39,118 nt of DNA from an uncultured Bacteroidales bacterium. GTDB taxonomy: Bacteria; Bacteroidota; Bacteroidia; Bacteroidales; UBA932. A model generated the notes under the pieces. The model was not told where the DNA came from. It worked only from the letters and a program-made list of their open reading frames with translations, and ran no database searches. Shown here piece after piece: positions 1 to 7,971 of this stretch (positions within the stretch are counted from its first letter, which is position 1; each line of letters starts with the position of its first letter). The position numbers were made by a program, and so were the translations under genes. The DNA lies in NCBI GenBank assembly GCA_944325495.1, contig CALVAD010000014.1, positions 1 to 39,118 of the forward strand. Reading direction: 5' to 3'.

Positions 1-908
1 TCGCCCATCTGGTACTCCTGCTCCATGAGGGTCTGCTCCTTGAAGAACTTCTGGAGACGTCCGTGAGCGATGTTGTTCACCATCTGCTCGGGAAGGCTGG
101 CAGCCTTCTGCTCACCGACGGTCCTGATGATCTCGCGGGCCTTGTCCGCCTGCTCGGGAGTGATCCAGCCCTTGGCGGTGTTGGACTCGATATGGTCCTC
201 GCTGTCGACATGGGCGGGATTGATGCCCGCTTTCTCGAGAGCCGCATTGACGGCTTTCTGCACGAGTTCCTCCTTAGTCTTCTCGACGGCGACCTTGAGC
301 TCGTTGTCGATGACCTCCTGAGGGCACTCCTCGGGAGAGACGGCGACGGGATTCATTGAAGCCACCTGCATCACGATGCCCTTGGCGAGCTCTGCGGGAA
401 CTTCCTTGTTGAAGCCTACGATAGCTCCGAGCTTGCCGTTGAGAGTATGGACATACTCTGCAACGAAAGGAGCCTCGACGAGTGCATAATATGCGAGCAC
501 GTGCTTCTCGCCCGTCTTTCCGGTCTGGGCCTCGACCGCTTCCTCGACGGTGTAGCCGTCGGACATGCGGCAGGCCTTCAGGGCCTCAAGGTCGGCGGGG
601 CACTGCGCAATCGCTACATCGGCGATGGCGTTTGCAAGATTCTGGAAATCCGCGTTGCGGGAAACGAAATCGGTCTCGCAGCCGAGGCACACGATGAGGG
701 CCTTGTTTCCTGAGATACGGGTCTTCACCGCACCCTCGGAAGTCTCACGGTCCGCACGCTTGGCTGCAACCAGCTTGCCTTTCTCGCGAATGATGCCTAC
801 GGCCTTGTCGAAGTCGCCTCCGGCCTCTTCAAGAGCCTTCTTGCAGTCCATCATTCCCGCAGAAGTCATCTTGCGTAACTTCATTACGTCTGCTGCTGTA
901 ATTGCCAT
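1..908 (-). CDS. tsf: Elongation factor Ts (3' part cut by window edge)
   Basis: EF-Ts, the guanine-nucleotide exchange factor that recycles EF-Tu in the cytoplasm. The start at 908 gives MAITAADVMKLRKMTSAGMM, the family's N-terminal UBA-like domain with the Thr-Gly/Ser-Ala-Gly-Met-Met-Asp-Cys-Lys-Lys-Ala-Leu signature. I read 302 codons without a stop; the frame leaves the window at GRLQKFF-KEQTLMEQEYQMG, which corresponds to the region about 50-60 residues before the C-terminus in other EF-Ts proteins, so the whole protein should be near 330-360 residues. It is the last gene of rplM-rpsI-rpsB-tsf and starts 30 bases after rpsB, so it is co-transcribed with S2. No Shine-Dalgarno sequence precedes the ATG. 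Confidence 0.97.
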   Translation of the reverse strand, partial: MAITAADVMKLRKMTSAGMMDCKKALEEAGGDFDKAVGIIREKGKLVAAKRADRETSEGAVKTRISGNKALIVCLGCETDFVSRNADFQNLANAIADVAIAQCPADLEALKACRMSDGYTVEEAVEAQTGKTGEKHVLAYYALVEAPFVAEYVHTLNGKLGAIVGFNKEVPAELAKGIVMQVASMNPVAVSPEECPQEVIDNELKVAVEKTKEELVQKAVNAALEKAGINPAHVDSEDHIESNTAKGWITPEQADKAREIIRTVGEQKAASLPEQMVNNIAHGRLQKFFKEQTLMEQEYQMG

Positions 909-938
909 GATATCTTTTTCTAAACTAATGGAACTCAA

Positions 939-1793
939 TTATTCTGCCTTTGTGTCGCCGGCAGGTTCGGCTGCAGGCTCGGCGGCCGCCTCCGCAGTTT
1001 CCTCTGCGGGTCTGCCTCCCTTGCGGGAACGGAGCTTGCGGGCTGAAGCGGTCTTGGCGACTGCGCCTTCATCGGCGCCGGCGGCCGCCTCCTTGTCCTT
1101 TTCGAGCTTGCGCTCGTCGAGACCTTCCTGGATGGCCTTGCAAAGAATGTCGACGATGCATTCTATGGAGTTCGCAGAATCATCGTTCGCCGGTATTACA
1201 TAATCAACAGGAGTGGGATCGCAACAAGTATCAACCATTGCGAATACCGGGATGTTGAGACGGTTGGCCTCCTTGACGGCGTTGGCCTCCTTCTGCACGT
1301 CCACGATGAACAATGCCGAAGGAAGGCGGCTCATGTCGCGGATGGAGCCGAGGTTCCTCTCAAGCTTGGCCCTCTGGCGGTCTACCTGAAGGCGCTCTCT
1401 CTTTGCCAGTTTGTCGAAAGTTCCGTCCTCCTTCATCTTGTCGATGGTGGACATCTTCTTGACGGCCTTGCGGATGGTAGGGAAGTTGGTGAGCATGCCG
1501 CCGGCCCAACGCTCGGTGATTGAGGGCATGTTCACTGCCGTAGCTCTTTCCCTGACAATATCCTTCGCCTGCTTCTTGGTGGCTACGAAGAGAATCTTGC
1601 GGCCGGACTTCGCCAGCTGCTTCATCTCCTCCGCCGCCTCGTCTATCTTGACGACAGTCTTGCGCAGATCGATCACATGTATTCCGTTCTTCTGGTCGAA
1701 GATGTACGGAGCCATCTTAGGGTTCCATTTCCTGGCCAGGTGCCCGAAATGTACGTCTGCATCAAGCAATTCTTGGAAATTTGTGCGTGACAT
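939..1793 (-). CDS. rpsB: 30S ribosomal protein S2 (uS2)
   Basis: S2 of the small ribosomal subunit, needed for S1 docking and initiation. The 284-residue product begins MSRTNFQELLDADVHFGHLA and carries the S2 hallmarks: HFGHLARKWNPKM near residue 15, NGIHVIDLRKT, and ERWAGGMLTNF around residue 90. E. coli S2 is 241 residues; the extra length is a C-terminal low-complexity tail after about residue 225 that begins with charged residues and ends in Ala/Glu/Pro repeats (ETAEAAAEPAAEPAGDTKAE), a common kind of tail in Bacteroidetes S2. The 156-base gap between rpsI and rpsB is far longer than the other gaps in this operon and is strongly structured (see the leader entry), suggesting that S2/EF-Ts synthesis is controlled separately. 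Confidence 0.97.
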   Translation of the reverse strand: MSRTNFQELLDADVHFGHLARKWNPKMAPYIFDQKNGIHVIDLRKTVVKIDEAAEEMKQLAKSGRKILFVATKKQAKDIVRERATAVNMPSITERWAGGMLTNFPTIRKAVKKMSTIDKMKEDGTFDKLAKRERLQVDRQRAKLERNLGSIRDMSRLPSALFIVDVQKEANAVKEANRLNIPVFAMVDTCCDPTPVDYVIPANDDSANSIECIVDILCKAIQEGLDERKLEKDKEAAAGADEGAVAKTASARKLRSRKGGRPAEETAEAAAEPAAEPAGDTKAE

Positions 1794-1949
1794 TTTTGTT
1801 TCTCTGTTTTTTGTAAACTGTCCCCTGTCCGGGGTCTCTTTTCATCAAGGCGGAGTAGCGGTTGTCCGGTCTCCGGCCTTTTCCGCAGCAGGGCAACCAT
1901 CTCCGGGATGGTTTGACAACCACTGCTGTGCCGTAAAACAACGATATGA
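1794..1949 (-). promoter_or_regulatory. Structured leader RNA ahead of rpsB
   Basis: The rpsI-rpsB gap holds several complementary segments. Seen directly: a 7-bp hairpin 1895-1901/1907-1913 with a 5-base loop; a 7-bp helix 1860-1866/1915-1921; a 6-bp helix 1886-1891/1923-1928; a small CCGG/CCGG hairpin 1866-1869/1873-1876; and a CCCC/GGGG hairpin 1822-1825/1831-1834 about 28 bases before the ATG. The 1860-1866/1915-1921 and 1886-1891/1923-1928 helices cross, so they form either a pseudoknot or two exclusive states. Ribosomal-protein operons are often feedback-regulated through such leaders; that this one binds S2 is inference. No clear promoter was found inside it. Confidence 0.5.
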
Positions 1950-2339
1950 CTAACGTTTGCTGAACTGGAAGCGGCGGCGTGCACCGGGCTGGCCGGGCTT
2001 CTTGCGCTCAACCTCGCGGGCGTCGCGGGTGAGGAAGCCTGCTGCCTTGAGTGCAGGACGGTATGCTTCTTTGTTCACCTCGCAAAGGGCACGTGAGATA
2101 CCGAGGCGTATGGCTTCAGCCTGTCCCTTGATGCCGCCACCCTTGATGGTGATCTTGACATCGAACTGGCCGAGGGTCCCGGTAACTTCGAAAGGCTGGT
2201 TGACCACGTAACGAAGCGAATCGAGAGGGAAATAGCTCTCGATGGGACGATCGTTGACGGTCACGTTGCCTGTGCCGGCCGTGAGATAAACGCGAGCCAC
2301 AGCTGCTTTACGTCTTCCAAGGGCGTGTGTCTGTTCCAT
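1950..2339 (-). CDS. rpsI: 30S ribosomal protein S9 (uS9)
   Basis: S9, a small-subunit protein whose basic C-terminal tail reaches the P-site tRNA anticodon. The 129-residue protein has the family layout: [10 protein letters not shown] near the N-terminus, [19 protein letters not shown] in the middle, and the C-terminal [20 protein letters not shown] ending with Lys-Arg, as needed for contact with tRNA. Length matches bacterial S9 (about 128-130). It starts 9 bases after the rplM stop, the usual rplM-rpsI arrangement. No Shine-Dalgarno motif is visible. Confidence 0.98.
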   Translation of the reverse strand: MEQTHALGRRKAAVARVYLTAGTGNVTVNDRPIESYFPLDSLRYVVNQPFEVTGTLGQFDVKITIKGGGIKGQAEAIRLGISRALCEVNKEAYRPALKAAGFLTRDAREVERKKPGQPGARRRFQFSKR

Positions 2340-2348
2340 TTGCTCTGT

Positions 2349-2801
2349 TTAAATTTCGTCCAACTTGATAACCTTAGGGTTCTGTGCCTGATGAGGGTGC
2401 TCGGGGCCTGCATATACGAACAGGTTGCCAAGCAGATCATCTCCGAGGCGCGTCTTGGGGAGCATACCCTTCACAGCTCTCCTGACGAGTTCAGCGGGTC
2501 TCTTCTCGAGGATCTCCTTGGGTGTCGTGAAACGCTGTCCTCCGGGGTATCCGGTATAGCGCGTATAGACACGGTCAGTCATCTTCCTGCCGCTGAGGGA
2601 GACCTTCTCGGCGTTGATTACGATGACATTGTCACCGCAGTCGACGTGAGGGGTGAACCCGGGCTTGTTCTTGCCACGAAGAACAAGAGCCACGCGGGAT
2701 GCGAGACGACCAAGAGCGAGATCAGTAGCGTCAATGACGACCCACTTCTTGTCAACGGTCGCCTTGTTCAGCGATACCGTTTTGTAGCTTTGTGTGTCCA
2801 C
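2349..2801 (-). CDS. rplM: 50S ribosomal protein L13 (uL13)
   Basis: L13, an early assembly protein of the large subunit. I place the start at a GTG at 2801, giving VDTQSYKTVSLNKATVDKKW (first residue Met in the protein) and 150 residues, close to the roughly 150 of other Bacteroidetes L13 proteins, which begin in the same way (MDTxSYKT). An in-frame upstream ATG at 2861 would add 20 residues, but it lies at the predicted -7 promoter box and cannot be in the transcript. Family motifs: WVVIDATDLALGRLASRVA, FTPHVDCGDNVIVINAEKV, YTGYPGG, and RAVKGMLPKTRLG. First gene of rplM-rpsI-rpsB-tsf. Confidence 0.95.
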   Translation of the reverse strand: MDTQSYKTVSLNKATVDKKWVVIDATDLALGRLASRVALVLRGKNKPGFTPHVDCGDNVIVINAEKVSLSGRKMTDRVYTRYTGYPGGQRFTTPKEILEKRPAELVRRAVKGMLPKTRLGDDLLGNLFVYAGPEHPHQAQNPKVIKLDEI

Positions 2802-2858
2802 TGTCTTGATCTTTAAATAGTTAATAAAAATTGCGATCCCTACACAAAATAGGGGTCG

Positions 2859-2889
2859 CAAAGATAATCAAATATTTCTGAAAATCAAA
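2859..2889 (-). promoter_or_regulatory. Bacteroidetes-type promoter of the rplM operon
   Basis: A perfect match to the Bacteroidetes primary sigma-factor consensus: TTTG at 2886-2889 and TATCTTTG at 2859-2866, 19 bases apart, reading leftward towards rplM. Transcription should start near 2853-2856, leaving a leader of about 50 bases before the GTG. An imperfect inverted repeat (2833-2842 with 2850-2859) spans the predicted start site. Confidence 0.85.
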
Positions 2890-2900
2890 AACCGTGCTTC

Positions 2901-3626
2901 CTATGCAATAAGGCGGGCCTGGATGAATCCGTTGATCGCAACGGCGGCGAGCAGCACGCAGATCAGGGTGGCGACGATTATGCCTATTACCTTGATGCGC
3001 TTGAACCATATGCTGCCGTCCCAGCCTACGGTCTGGAACATGCTCCAGAACCCGTGGGTCAGATGGAACCAGAGAACCACGAACCATGCAAGATAGAGGG
3101 CGAGCATCCACCAGTTGCCGAAAGTGGCCATGAGCAGCGCATAGGGGTTGTCCTCGTAGTTGCCGATGCCGAACATCTCGGGCAGCTGCATGTAGGCCCA
3201 GAAGTGGGTGAGATGCACCGCGATGCCGAGGATGATGAGCAGACCGAGCACGAACATGTTGCGCGCCGACCATGAATCGGTGGCCGCACGGCTCCTGACT
3301 TCATAGCGCTTGTAGCCGCCGCGGGCCCTGATGTTCTTCCAGGTGAGCCAGCATCCATAGAGGATGTGCACCAGGAAGCCGAGAGCCAGCACGGGCACCA
3401 TGATGGAGATCACGGGGGTGGACATGAAGTCGCAGCCCAGCTTGAAGAGTCCGTCACCGGCGCTGAAAAGCTTCTCGTCGACCGCCACCGCACCGAACTT
3501 GCCCGTGAAGGAGTCGATTACGGAGAAGAAGTTGATTGTGGTGTGGAGCAGCATGAAGATGATAAGGAACGCACCGCTCACTGCCTGAACGAATTTCTTT
3601 CCGATGGATGAATTGAATATGAACAT
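2901..3626 (-). CDS. sdhC: Succinate dehydrogenase/fumarate reductase cytochrome b subunit
   Basis: Membrane anchor that carries heme b and passes electrons between the catalytic subunits and menaquinone. The 241-residue protein begins MFIFNSSIGKKFVQAVSGAF and has five hydrophobic segments, as in the single-anchor (type B, B. subtilis/Wolinella-like) enzymes of Bacteroidetes. Candidate heme-ligand histidines sit in LLHTTIN, FLVHILYG, AVHLTHFWAYM and WFHLTHGFWSMFQTVG. In Bacteroides this gene heads an operon with the flavoprotein and iron-sulfur subunit genes; here neither follows, because the rplM promoter lies directly downstream, and pyrH lies divergently upstream. The other subunits must be elsewhere. 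Promoter candidate at 3668-3675. Confidence 0.93.
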   Translation of the reverse strand: MFIFNSSIGKKFVQAVSGAFLIIFMLLHTTINFFSVIDSFTGKFGAVAVDEKLFSAGDGLFKLGCDFMSTPVISIMVPVLALGFLVHILYGCWLTWKNIRARGGYKRYEVRSRAATDSWSARNMFVLGLLIILGIAVHLTHFWAYMQLPEMFGIGNYEDNPYALLMATFGNWWMLALYLAWFVVLWFHLTHGFWSMFQTVGWDGSIWFKRIKVIGIIVATLICVLLAAVAINGFIQARLIA

Positions 3627-3667
3627 TTTTCTGATATTTAGTCTCGGATGTTGTATTCCACAGGCTG

Positions 3668-3675
3668 CAAATATA
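3668..3675 (-). promoter_or_regulatory. Candidate -7 box of sdhC
   Basis: TATATTTG reading towards sdhC fits TAnnTTTG exactly, with about 41 bases to the ATG. I see no good TTTG at the expected -33 distance. Confidence 0.55.
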
Positions 3676-3682
3676 GTCCTAA

Positions 3683-3715
3683 TCTTGCAAGTTTCATAAT
3701 TTTCAAATACTTTTG
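3683..3715 (+). promoter_or_regulatory. Promoter of pyrH-frr
   Basis: TACTTTTG at 3708-3715 fits the -7 consensus, preceded 20 bases upstream by CTTG (3684-3687), one base from TTTG. The predicted start site near 3720 excludes a TTG start codon at 3713 and supports the ATG at 3734. Confidence 0.65.
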
Positions 3716-3733
3716 TTATCCAAACATGCTTAT

Positions 3734-4432
3734 ATGAGAGTACTGCTCAAACTCAGCGGCGAAAGCCTCGGAGGCCCCGAAGGACGCGGCATCGACAGCC
3801 GCAGTCTCGTGGACTACGCGCACGAGATAGCCGAGGCGGCGAAGGCCGGACACCAGATTGCCGTGGTCAACGGAGGAGGCAACATCTTCCGCGGCCTCCA
3901 GGGTGTCGGAAAAGGTTTCGACAGGGTCAACGGCGACAGGATGGGCATGCTGGCCACGGTGATCAACTCGCTCGGCCTCGCCTGCGCCCTGCGCTCCGAA
4001 GGACTCAGGGCCGAAGTGTTCACCGCCACGCCGATGGAGCCCATAGCCCGGTACTACAGGAAGGAGGACGCCGTGAAGCTCATGGAGGAGGGCGGAGTCG
4101 CCCTGATTTCCGGAGGCACGGGCAACCCCTTCTTCACCACTGACTCGGGAGCCGCGCTGCGCGCCCTTGAAATCGGGGCTGACGCGCTCCTGAAGGGCAC
4201 GAGAGTGGACGGAGTCTACACGGCCGACCCCGAGAAGGACCCGACCGCCGTCAGATACGACGAGCTCACTTTCACCAAGGCCCTCGCCGACCACCTGAAA
4301 GTCATGGACGCCACGGCCTTCGCGCTCTGCGAGCAGGGCCCCGTCCCCATAATAGTGTTCAACGTGGAGCGGAAAGGCAATCTCGGCAGACTCCTCGCCG
4401 GAGAGAAGATCGGCACCATAGTCCACGCCTGA
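3734..4432 (+). CDS. pyrH: Uridylate kinase
   Basis: Phosphorylates UMP to UDP with ATP, in the cytoplasm; bacterial type of the amino-acid kinase fold. The start at 3734 gives MRVLLKLSGESLGG and 232 residues (family about 235-240). Visible motifs: KLSGES (residues 6-11), VVNGGGNIFRG (44-54), GDRMGMLAT (67-75), the GGTGNPFFTTDSGAALRALE nucleotide/acceptor loop, and KGTRVDGVYTADP. It is followed 17 bases later by frr, a pairing (pyrH-frr) conserved in many bacteria. The transcript starts only about 14 bases upstream of the ATG, with no Shine-Dalgarno. Confidence 0.97.
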   Translation: MRVLLKLSGESLGGPEGRGIDSRSLVDYAHEIAEAAKAGHQIAVVNGGGNIFRGLQGVGKGFDRVNGDRMGMLATVINSLGLACALRSEGLRAEVFTATPMEPIARYYRKEDAVKLMEEGGVALISGGTGNPFFTTDSGAALRALEIGADALLKGTRVDGVYTADPEKDPTAVRYDELTFTKALADHLKVMDATAFALCEQGPVPIIVFNVERKGNLGRLLAGEKIGTIVHA

Positions 4433-4449
4433 AAAAACCATTATAATAT

Positions 4450-5019
4450 ATGTTGACAGACAGAGCCAAAGAAATCATCAGCCTGGTCGATTCCAGAATG
4501 AAGGAAGCCGTGAACTTCCTCGAAGAAGATCTCAAGACCTACCGGGTGGGCAAGGCCAATCCCCTTGTCTTCAACGGAGTCATGGTAGACTACTACGGCA
4601 CCCCCACACCCATCCCCCAGGTCGCTTCGGTTTCAGCCCCGGACGCCAAGACTCTCGCGATCCAGCCCTGGGAGAAGAACATGATACCCAAGATCGAGAA
4701 GGCCATTCTCGACGCAAACCTGGGAATGACCCCCCAGAACAACGGGGAAGTCATACGCTGCGTCGTTCCGGCCCTCACCGAGGAGCGCCGCAAGGAGCTG
4801 ATAAAGAAAGCCAGGACAGCCGGAGAAAACGCCAAGATCGTCGTGCGCAACGCCCGCAGGGACGGCATAGACCTGCTCAAGAAGGCCCAGAAGAACGAGG
4901 GCCTGTCCGAGGACACCGAAAAGGAGGCGGAAGCCGAGGTGCAGAAGCTGACCGACAACTGGGTGAAGACGGTCGACAATCACGTCTCCCTGAAGGAGAA
5001 AGACATAATGACCGTATAG
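4450..5019 (+). CDS. frr: Ribosome recycling factor
   Basis: Splits post-termination ribosomes together with EF-G (also encoded in this window). 189 residues, against 185 in E. coli. Starts MLTDRAKEIISLVDSRMKEA; the domain I/II hinge and signature regions are clear: YRVGKANPLVFNGVMVDYYG, PIPQVASVSAPDAKTLAIQPW, and the C-terminal helix RRKELIKKARTAGENAKIVVRNARRD followed by DLLKKAQK and LTDNWVKTVD. Second gene of the pyrH operon. Its stop lies 8 bases before the stop of the convergent lpxK. Confidence 0.98.
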   Translation: MLTDRAKEIISLVDSRMKEAVNFLEEDLKTYRVGKANPLVFNGVMVDYYGTPTPIPQVASVSAPDAKTLAIQPWEKNMIPKIEKAILDANLGMTPQNNGEVIRCVVPALTEERRKELIKKARTAGENAKIVVRNARRDGIDLLKKAQKNEGLSEDTEKEAEAEVQKLTDNWVKTVDNHVSLKEKDIMTV

Positions 5020-5027
5020 AAGAAAGC

Positions 5028-6152
5028 CTACAGGCTCTCTATGCAGTCCTTGAACACATTCCTCTCCCGCTCGGAGAGGAATTCCGTTTCTATGGGCAGC
5101 ATGAACAGCCTCTCGGCTATCTCGTCCGGCATCCCCGGGAAGTCAAGCAGCCTCTGGGCGTCCTTCTCCGTCGTAATGATCGACGCGGTGGGATTCTTCC
5201 TCAGCGCCATCTGTATCTTCGTGATGTCGGACCAGCGGTATTTGTGGTGGTCGGGGAAGCCGAAGCGCTTCTCTATCTTGTAGAAGTCGCTCAGATAGTC
5301 CCGCATCGGGGTGTCCTTCGCTATTCCGCTCACCAGGATAATCTTCTTTGAATAGATATACCGGGCGTCGGTCCTTTCGTACACTCCGACCGGCTGCCCG
5401 TACTTTATCCGGGCGAACAGCACCGTCTGGCGCCTGCCTCCGAGGCCCGTGCCCTCGCAGGTGTCGGGCGAATAGGCGCTTATGCCCAACTTCCGGACGA
5501 AAGCCTGCCTTTCGGCGTCGCCGAGTTCGGCCGGGCATTTCGTGACCACGACCATGTCGGCTTCGGAAATTCGCTCCCACAGGTCGCGCAGCCTGCCGAA
5601 AGGCAGAAGCATGTCCTCGCTGACGGGACGGTTCCAGTCCACCAGAACCATGGTTCTCGCAGCCTTGAGCTTCCTGTACTGGAAAGCGTCGTCGAAGACA
5701 ATGTACTCGGCCGCCGGGAACTCCCTGTACCAGCACTTCTTCGCTTTCTTCCCCGACGCCAGCAGCTCCGGATGCTGAAGCAGCTCGCAGCCTTCGACCC
5801 TGTCCTTGTCCACGGCCACGGTGACTCCGGGGAACTTCTTCTTGATCTGCAGGGACTCGTCGCCGAACATCGACGCCGCGCCGTCGGACGAGACCTGCTG
5901 GAAGCCCTTGCTCTCCCGCTTGTAGCCTCGGGACAGCACGGCGATGTTCCTGTCCGCCCATTCGTCGCAGGACAGGAGCGTGCGCAGCACGAGCTCCACC
6001 ATAGGGGTTTTCCCGGTCCCGCCCGCAGTCACGTTCCCGATGCACAGCGACGGCACGGCCGGAGTATAGAACTTGCGTCCCGGCTTGTTCCAGTAGTTGT
6101 TCCTGAGCCTGAGAATCCAGTAATAGGGAAAAAGCAGTATCCTGTCTATCAT
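5028..6152 (-). CDS. lpxK: Tetraacyldisaccharide 4'-kinase
   Basis: Inner-membrane kinase that adds the 4'-phosphate to the lipid A disaccharide precursor, the sixth step of the Raetz pathway; it implies an outer membrane with lipid A. I choose the ATG at 6152 (MIDRILLFPYYWILRLRNNY, an amphipathic membrane-associating N-terminus), giving 374 residues; a longer in-frame version starting at 6236 would sit inside the aminopeptidase gene. Motifs: LCIGNVTAGGTGKTP, the Walker A loop at residues 44-50, and VFDDAFQYRKL, matching the DDxxQ signature of the family. The ATG follows the stop of the aminopeptidase gene by one base, so the two are probably translationally coupled. Confidence 0.95.
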   Translation of the reverse strand: MIDRILLFPYYWILRLRNNYWNKPGRKFYTPAVPSLCIGNVTAGGTGKTPMVELVLRTLLSCDEWADRNIAVLSRGYKRESKGFQQVSSDGAASMFGDESLQIKKKFPGVTVAVDKDRVEGCELLQHPELLASGKKAKKCWYREFPAAEYIVFDDAFQYRKLKAARTMVLVDWNRPVSEDMLLPFGRLRDLWERISEADMVVVTKCPAELGDAERQAFVRKLGISAYSPDTCEGTGLGGRRQTVLFARIKYGQPVGVYERTDARYIYSKKIILVSGIAKDTPMRDYLSDFYKIEKRFGFPDHHKYRWSDITKIQMALRKNPTASIITTEKDAQRLLDFPGMPDEIAERLFMLPIETEFLSERERNVFKDCIESL

Positions 6153-6153
6153 G

Positions 6154-7920
6154 TCAAATGGGTCTGGTCTTGGAATAAAGCCACTCGCGCTCCTCGGTGG
6201 GAAGCAGGCCGCCGAGAACGGAGCATACTCTTTCATTATAGGCGTTCAGCCATTTTCTCTCGTCGTCCGAAAGCAGGCCGGCGACCACGGCCGAGGTGTC
6301 GAAATGACAGAGCGTCAAGGTCTCGAACGCCCGCCACGAGCCGAATTCGCTGGTTCCGGCATCCACGCACAGCAGCAGGTTCTCATGCCGCACGCCGTGC
6401 ATCCCCTCGCGGTATATGCCGGGCTCGTCCGAAGTTATCATTCCGGGGAGCAGCGGGACGGCGTTGAAGTTCTGCCTTATGTCCTGCGGACCTTCATGCA
6501 CTCCGAGGAAATATCCTATCCCGTGGCCCGTCCCGTGGCCGAAATTTCGGAGGTTGCGCCATAGAGGCTCTCTTGCGAGGGCGTCGATCTGGCAGCCGGC
6601 GGTCCCGGCCGGGAACACCGCCATCGCAAGCGCGATGTGGCCCTTGAGCACGAGGGTATAGTCCTCGCGCTCAAGCTCGGAGCATTCTCCGAGAGGGACG
6701 GTCCTCGTGATATCGGTAGTGCCGCATCTGTACTGCCCTCCGGAATCGCAGAGATACAGGCCCTGCTCCCTCAGCACCGGAGCGTTCCCTCTCGGCGTGA
6801 CATAATGCGGCAACGCCGCGGCCGGACCGTATGCCGAGATGGTCTCGAAGCTGTCGCCCATATACTCGGGTATTTCCGACCTCAGCCTTCCGAGCTTCAC
6901 CGCGGCGTCCCATTCGCTAATCTCCCTGCCGCTCTGCACCGATTTTTCGAGCCAGTAAAGAAAGCGTTCGACCGCAAGCCCGTCCCTGACATGTATCTCT
7001 TTCATGCCCGCTATCTCAAAGTCGTTCTTGACCGCTTTCCTGAGCCCTATCGGGCTGGCGCCTTCGAGAAGGGACACCCCGCCCGTCACGAGCGCTTCGT
7101 ACAGGCTCCAGTTCAGCGTGCCGGGATCCACGAAGAGCCGGCCGGCGAATCCGGGCAGATTCTGCTCTATCTCCGCATAGGGCAGCACCGTGACCCCTTC
7201 GGACTCCATAATGCTCATGGTCGCCGAAGTCTCGGGATCGTCTTCCCCTTCCTTGGCCACATACCATTCCGCATTGTCGCCGGTCACGAGAAGATAGCTG
7301 ATCACCAGCGGATTGTATTCTATGTCCGCGGCTCTCACATTGAGCAGCCAGGCAATATCGTCGAGCGCCGTCACGAGCATCCCGTCGCATCGCCTGTCCC
7401 TCAGGAAGGCGCGCAGCCACGCAAGCTTGGAAGCCCTCGTCTCCCCCGTCTGCACCGTGAACACCGGAGTGCAGGGGATTCCCGGCCGGTCCGTCCACAT
7501 CAGCGAAAGAATATCGGAGACTCCCACCACGGTTCCCGGAAGACTTCTGGCGAAATCCAACCCGGTGCACAAGCCGTCCACGGCTATGATGCCGTCGCTG
7601 CCGAACTGCTCCCCGAGCCATTCGGGGATGAGCACCTGCTCCGGCACCCTGGTCTTGTGCAGCTCGACGCCGGTGCCTTCCAGCTGGCGGACTGCCTGGA
7701 TGAAATAGCGCGTATCCGTCCACAGGCCGGCATGGTCGAGGGTTATCACGAGATCGCCGGCCTCCCCCGTGAAGCCGCTCAGCCATTGCACCTGCTTCCA
7801 GCGCTCGGCGGGATATTCGCTGCTGTGGGGGTCGCCTCCGGTTATGAGCACGGCATCCCAGTTCCTGGACCGCATGAGGCCGCGCAGCCTTTCGATTCTC
7901 TCCCTATAGATATTCTCCAT
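6154..7920 (-). CDS. Xaa-Pro aminopeptidase, long three-domain type (M24B)
   Basis: Cytoplasmic metallopeptidase that removes an N-terminal residue preceding proline. With the start at 7920 (MENIYRERIERLRGLM) it has 588 residues, the size of the long aminopeptidase P type (two creatinase-like N-domains, a pita-bread catalytic domain and a short C-terminal M24 domain). Metal-ligand regions are intact: LYLCDSGGQYRCGTTDITRT (two Asp), NFGHGTGHGIGYFLGVHEGP (His), ITSDEPGIYREGMHGVRHEN (Glu), ending with a WLNAYNE motif typical of the C-terminal domain. An in-frame ATG 18 bases upstream is possible but lies closer to the -7 box. First gene of an operon with lpxK. No signal peptide. Confidence 0.94.
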   Translation of the reverse strand: MENIYRERIERLRGLMRSRNWDAVLITGGDPHSSEYPAERWKQVQWLSGFTGEAGDLVITLDHAGLWTDTRYFIQAVRQLEGTGVELHKTRVPEQVLIPEWLGEQFGSDGIIAVDGLCTGLDFARSLPGTVVGVSDILSLMWTDRPGIPCTPVFTVQTGETRASKLAWLRAFLRDRRCDGMLVTALDDIAWLLNVRAADIEYNPLVISYLLVTGDNAEWYVAKEGEDDPETSATMSIMESEGVTVLPYAEIEQNLPGFAGRLFVDPGTLNWSLYEALVTGGVSLLEGASPIGLRKAVKNDFEIAGMKEIHVRDGLAVERFLYWLEKSVQSGREISEWDAAVKLGRLRSEIPEYMGDSFETISAYGPAAALPHYVTPRGNAPVLREQGLYLCDSGGQYRCGTTDITRTVPLGECSELEREDYTLVLKGHIALAMAVFPAGTAGCQIDALAREPLWRNLRNFGHGTGHGIGYFLGVHEGPQDIRQNFNAVPLLPGMITSDEPGIYREGMHGVRHENLLLCVDAGTSEFGSWRAFETLTLCHFDTSAVVAGLLSDDERKWLNAYNERVCSVLGGLLPTEEREWLYSKTRPI

Positions 7921-7942
7921 GATCACAGAAGTATGCAAAAGT

Positions 7943-7950
7943 CAAATATA
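7943..7950 (-). promoter_or_regulatory. Candidate -7 box of the aminopeptidase-lpxK operon
   Basis: TATATTTG towards the aminopeptidase gene, exact TAnnTTTG, 22 bases before the ATG at 7920. No convincing -33 element. Confidence 0.5.
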
Positions 7951-7971
7951 ATATTTTCCGCCGTCATTTTG

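Noticed and set aside
2802-2861. A longer L13 starting at the ATG at 2861.
   Set aside because: That ATG lies in the -7 promoter box and the extra 20 residues have no counterpart in L13 proteins.
5020-5036. A terminator between frr and lpxK (AGCCT/AGGCT hairpin followed leftward by TTTCTTCT).
   Set aside because: The stem is 4-5 bp with almost no loop and overlaps the lpxK stop codon; too weak to annotate.
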